Shown: piece by piece, positions 62,001 to 64,000 of the stretch
How positions within the stretch are numbered: the stretch's first letter is position 1
How the letters are laid out: the number at the start of each line of letters is the position of its first letter
Source of the DNA: an uncultured Prevotellamassilia sp.
GTDB taxonomy: Bacteria; Bacteroidota; Bacteroidia; Bacteroidales; Bacteroidaceae
Assembly: GCA_934255485.1 (NCBI GenBank)
Contig: CAKQOG010000009.1
Location: 17,203-81,202 of the forward strand
Reading direction: 5' to 3'
Length of the DNA stretch: 64,000 nt
Notes under the pieces: model-generated
Database searches by the model: none
What the model was told of the DNA's origin: nothing
The model's input: only the letters and a program-made list of their open reading frames with translations
Made by a program: the position numbers and the translations under genes

Positions 62001-63567
62001 TGAGAAAGTTACGCTTTCAAATCGCTCTATTTACGACCCAGACCTCTGCAAGTGGACACTTGTTGGTTCAACCGATGTTCTTTATGGAGAAGGCCATGAC
62101 ATTGTGTTTACACCACAATCTGCTGGCTCTTACGACATCACATTGAAGGCAAGCAATGAGAAAGGATCTGACGAAACTACTCACAAGGCTGCCCTGGTTG
62201 TTTGCAATGCCGATAGCAAAAATGGTATCAGCTTTAACCAATCTGCACGCATTGTAGCCTCTCAAGTACCATTCAAAGTTAATGCAACAGAAGTTAGTTT
62301 CGACTGGTGGATGCGTCCTAAGACTCTTACCGAGGCTTGCTGCGGTATTGGCGAAAGCGAAAGCACAATGCTTATAAAGACTAATAGCACTGGTCAAATG
62401 AGCATGTATACAAATGGAAAAGTAGCTGCTTCACCCGAAGGCTATGTAATAGCCAACGAATGGCACAACTATACTGTATCATACTACAAGGGCATTGTTT
62501 ATTTCTTCCGTGATGGTAGCTATATAGGTAAAGCTTCTACATCTATCCGTAAGATACCTACAATCAAAGCATTCTCTATCAGCACAGACGATGCTCCTAT
62601 GAATGGCATTGTTGATGAGTTCCGCGTATGGCAACGCTCTTTCCGCGACGACAAAGAAAGTTTAGTTCGCAAGTATGTAGCACTTCCTCTCGAGGGTGAT
62701 GAACTTACTGAAGCTGAAAAAGATGGACTTTCGCTTTACTACAACTTCAATCAAAATAGCGGAAGCGTTGTAGATGCCACATCAAACAACAACACAGGTA
62801 ATCGCAACGGATTTGGTCCTGATGGTGACGCATGGACAGAGTCACGAGGTGTATTTGCTATCAATGCTGAAAGTGCACCTAACATCACTTCTAAGTACCT
62901 ACAGAACACCGAAAAATCATTTACGACCACAGGCAAAGTGTTCAACAACTACAGAGGCTCTCGCTTTATGGGATTGGCTGATTGGAAGATTGAGAACATC
63001 GTTACCGAAAAGGCTGGTATTAGCACAGGTGCTCATGTTGATGCTGATAAGGATAACGATTTCTGTATCACAACAGGATGGGATGGATTTGCAAGCAAAC
63101 TCGACGATCACAAAGTATTCCAAACTGTAACACTTCCTGCTGGTGCATACACATTCACTGCTAACTATGGTAAGTACGAAGGCGAGTCAAGCAACTGCTA
63201 CTTGGTAGCTGCAGCGGGTTCTAAATTGCCTAACTCAAGCATGCTTTCAAATGCAATTGCATACAAAGCTATGGCAACAAAGGACGAGACATCATCAAAC
63301 ACCCTTGTCTTCTTCTTTACAGAACCTACAACAGTAAGTCTTGGTATCCTTGCTAACATGGCAGGAAATCAATGTCTATCTATTGATTCATTCGTATTGA
63401 ACGCATACACACTCACCAAACTTGAAGGTACTACCAACGGCATCAACGATGTAATTAATGCAGAAGATATCAATAACTCGAAAGACGTTTATGACTTATC
63501 AGGTCGTCGTGTAAATATCCCAGGAAAGGGTGTATTCATCATTGGTGGCAAGAAAGTCATTAAGTAA
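59089..63567 (+). CDS. Large secreted C1A (papain-family) peptidase with LamG, PKD and T9SS modules
   Basis: The 1492-residue protein has a signal peptide (LLPVSLTAQ). The N-terminal peptidase domain (about 1-310) is of the papain C1A type. The Cys nucleophile is C80 in QAGGSCGSAS, the catalytic His is H252 in VDHALTIVGYD, and the Asn is N288 in VNSWGDW. Then follow a FN3-like linker (about 490-570), a LamG/concanavalin-like domain (about 571-730), three PKD-like domains (about 790-1037), and a second LamG domain (about 1042-1187). A jelly-roll-like region lies near 1224-1442. The T9SS tail (VYDLSGRRVNIPGKG, ending KKVIK) is at 1447-1492. Secretion to the surface is inferred from the tail. 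Activity towards host or dietary proteins is likely. Confidence 0.88.
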   Translation: MKLKLRHVLLVSTLLPVSLTAQNVDRTKYPDYSSKVNPDPSLMKHKLVMKGKAVATRPDHVDNGKDRYFPPVFNQAGGSCGSASRICYMFSHEMNSFRNLDGKNSHNYYPSHFVWLLTNGNSGKDAFIQNVGVPSAYTYGGQTYSKLFGYQEATNNDFGWMTGYDKWFEAMHNRMLTPTHFPKDVGTEEGREAVKNYLWNHNGDTDYHSGGIVGIGVASGGIWKDIPKTPANDAAGVTGMSYVSKWGTSVDHALTIVGYDDRIEFDLDGNGKYGEASKDEKGAWIIVNSWGDWENGGFIYCPYAYAGASFKSDGTFAKNWWAPEVYTVRKNYRPLRTIKLKMDYSHRSELYLMAGISNNVNAEEPDYTQAFDHFKYAGDGNYGNTNPAPEIPMLGRWADGKLHKEPMEFGYDLTDLSDNLDPNEDMKYFFIIETKKTAIGSGHIYDASILDYAVDTAGLEIPFKTGTEGVSIKNKGNRTIISVVVPGRGYKAPQNATIVDGKLEWNAPIVSSQTLTGYEISKGGEVVANLDANATSYTLPEDAEGSYNICAVYGSHKSTSISVMVPVTATKNVSIDLKHSGFTIPGVFSSKYDQATIEFWIRPHSITNWNQSAGPGWGSFMFHANSNGTFTAGWNTGSDRMEVPSTLVNNSWKHIAIVVNKNKMMLYVNGVKKSTIISNNYSGLGGFGDLVFNGSSDNSKNQNANYDEIRIWKVARTDAEIRNYYKRQFADGLLPEGLVAYYKGDIIDANGSAALRDHTSGAHHAVFTNDNYENSTTIPSSVFYETTTAVNITQPKNTVVAGQPVTLQATGSTNIASLKWTIEDAGIKDLAVANPTVIFAHAGEQNVKVVATNIDGKQVEATTTINVAEAAAPSAEFTISKATIATGGRVTFMANQQLVGYKYEWSMPGASIETSNMPNVTVSYSQSGTHQVTLTVTDSKGVKATTTQTVEASKVAPKADFDVSPVVVSKGEKVTLSNRSIYDPDLCKWTLVGSTDVLYGEGHDIVFTPQSAGSYDITLKASNEKGSDETTHKAALVVCNADSKNGISFNQSARIVASQVPFKVNATEVSFDWWMRPKTLTEACCGIGESESTMLIKTNSTGQMSMYTNGKVAASPEGYVIANEWHNYTVSYYKGIVYFFRDGSYIGKASTSIRKIPTIKAFSISTDDAPMNGIVDEFRVWQRSFRDDKESLVRKYVALPLEGDELTEAEKDGLSLYYNFNQNSGSVVDATSNNNTGNRNGFGPDGDAWTESRGVFAINAESAPNITSKYLQNTEKSFTTTGKVFNNYRGSRFMGLADWKIENIVTEKAGISTGAHVDADKDNDFCITTGWDGFASKLDDHKVFQTVTLPAGAYTFTANYGKYEGESSNCYLVAAAGSKLPNSSMLSNAIAYKAMATKDETSSNTLVFFFTEPTTVSLGILANMAGNQCLSIDSFVLNAYTLTKLEGTTNGINDVINAEDINNSKDVYDLSGRRVNIPGKGVFIIGGKKVIK

Positions 63568-63636
63568 ATTCGCAGTTCATTACACGTTATTGAACAACGC
63601 ATTTCATATAGTGCGTCAATAACATTACACTTCATA

Positions 63637-63671
63637 AAAAATGGTGGCTATAAATTTTAGCCACCATTTTT
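63637..63671 (+). terminator. C1A peptidase terminator
   Basis: Perfect 14-bp arms AAAAATGGTGGCTA (63637-63650) and TAGCCACCATTTTT (63658-63671) with a 7-base loop and T-run. It overlaps the start of the tRNA promoter. Confidence 0.9.
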
Positions 63672-63701
63672 TGTTTATATCAACATTATTATTTAACTTT
63701 G
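63670..63701 (+). promoter_or_regulatory. Promoter of the CAU-anticodon tRNA gene
   Basis: TTTG (63670-63673) is separated by 20 bases from TAACTTTG (63694-63701), a consensus match. The tRNA begins 63 bases downstream. Confidence 0.75.
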
Positions 63702-63764
63702 CACTCACAAACAGAAAGATAGTATTTCACTATTCAAGCTATCTTACCACAAATGTTTATTCAT

Positions 63765-63838
63765 GGACTTGTAGCTCAGTTGGTTAGAGCAACAGACTCA
63801 TAATCTGGAGGTCCCAGGTTCAAGCCCTGGCTGGTCCA
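63765..63838 (+). tRNA. tRNA with CAT anticodon (Met elongator or Ile2), with stem mismatches
   Basis: The 74-nt cloverleaf has the D-arm GCTC/GAGC, an anticodon loop CTCATAA (anticodon CAT) and T-arm CCAGG-TTCAAGC-CCTGG. The acceptor arms are GGACTTG and CTGGTCC, giving a U-U mismatch at pair 6-67 and a U-G at 5-68. The anticodon stem ACAGA/TCTGG has an A-G mismatch at 27-43. The 5' acceptor GGACTTG looks like elongator Met, whereas the 3' half fits GGACCAG, which I associate with tRNA-Ile2 in this phylum. CCA is not encoded. Confidence 0.8.
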
Positions 63839-63850
63839 CCTCATTAGAAT

Positions 63851-63890
63851 AGTGCTAATCGCTTATTATTTAAGCCTTTAGCACTTTTTT
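63851..63890 (+). terminator. tRNA terminator
   Basis: Arms AGTGCTAA (63851-63858) and TTAGCACT (63878-63885) pair perfectly and are followed by five T. Confidence 0.75.
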
Positions 63891-63954
63891 ATTTGTCTGT
63901 ACTTTCTTTGGGGCGCACAACTTGCAGCCAAAGGCACATCAACCTTATGCTATT

Positions 63955-63976
63955 TTGTTGACTAATTGTTGACTAA
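63955..63976. repeat. Tandem 11-bp repeat at the right edge
   Basis: TTGTTGACTAA occurs twice in tandem (63955-63965 and 63966-63976), about 115 bases past the 3' end of the tRNA gene. No coding sequence is evident in the last 100 bases. It could be part of an integrative-element flank. Confidence 0.6.
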
Positions 63977-64000
63977 TAAAAATTAGCGTAAGATGCTTAC

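Overview
The window is chromosomal DNA of a Bacteroidetes bacterium, most probably a Prevotellaceae (Prevotella-like) species. Three things point there. Many genes are preceded by the Bacteroidetes -7 promoter element TAnnTTTG, in the best cases with TTTG 19-20 bases upstream. Two large secreted proteins end in the Prevotella-style 'YDLSGRRV...' type IX secretion tail. The gene families are also typical (DUF3109, DUF5686, DUF6377, a Bacteroidetes-form serine acetyltransferase, fused SpmA-SpmB, Ino1). No phage, transposase, CRISPR array or rRNA was seen; the right edge, just past a tRNA gene, may be the flank of an integration site.

Layout. 1-3.7 kb (minus): murC (5' part only) and murG for peptidoglycan precursors, a LOG-family protein, RidA and a hemolysin III/PAQR membrane protein. 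4.3-8.7 kb (plus): sufC-sufD-sufS iron-sulfur assembly (no sufB beside it), a YbjQ-like protein and rnhB. 8.9-12.4 kb (minus): a cysteine-rich DUF3109 protein, ung, an unannotated 59-residue small protein and a 605-residue secreted T9SS-tail protein. 12.7-19.9 kb (minus): S9 peptidase, RlmL-like rRNA methyltransferase, cysE, a LuxR-type response regulator, cysK, rpsT and tRNA-Glu. CysE makes O-acetylserine and CysK turns it into cysteine, which SufS uses as its sulfur source. 20.1-27.7 kb: recO (plus), then minus-strand DUF5686 protein, inositol-3-phosphate synthase, ybeY, ruvB and a small HTH protein. 28.0-32.1 kb (plus): SpmAB-like membrane protein, a flippase and an M16 protease. 32.3-36.7 kb (minus): ZnuC/ZnuA-like metal uptake genes without a permease, a YqaA-like protein, an unknown multi-pass membrane protein and purD.

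36.8-48.8 kb (plus): secreted GH20 hexosaminidase, ychF, lgt, an OmpA-like/TPR lipoprotein, a thioredoxin-fold lipoprotein without redox cysteines, a YifB/ComM ATPase and pnp. 49.1-52.1 kb (plus): a compact GT39-GtrA-GT2 cassette that probably adds sugars to a cell-surface glycan. 52.2-58.8 kb: a DUF6377 TPR regulator divergent from a TonB-dependent receptor and a GH36 alpha-galactosidase, which looks like a minimal galactoside-use locus. 59.1-63.6 kb: a 1492-residue secreted papain-family (C1A) peptidase with LamG, PKD and T9SS modules. A CAU-anticodon tRNA with mismatched stems closes the window.

The most unusual non-coding structure is a pair of arrays (3913-3997 and 46094-46201) in which a 16-bp near-palindrome related to AAGAATACGTATTCTT repeats exactly every 23 bp, with 7-bp variable spacers. 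The same unit, split by four bases, forms the sufS terminator hairpin. Other items to check are the small protein at 10363-10542, a poly-T tract abutting the sufC -7 box, operator-like palindromes upstream of cysK and near 27.2 kb, and a nested hairpin between murG and murC.
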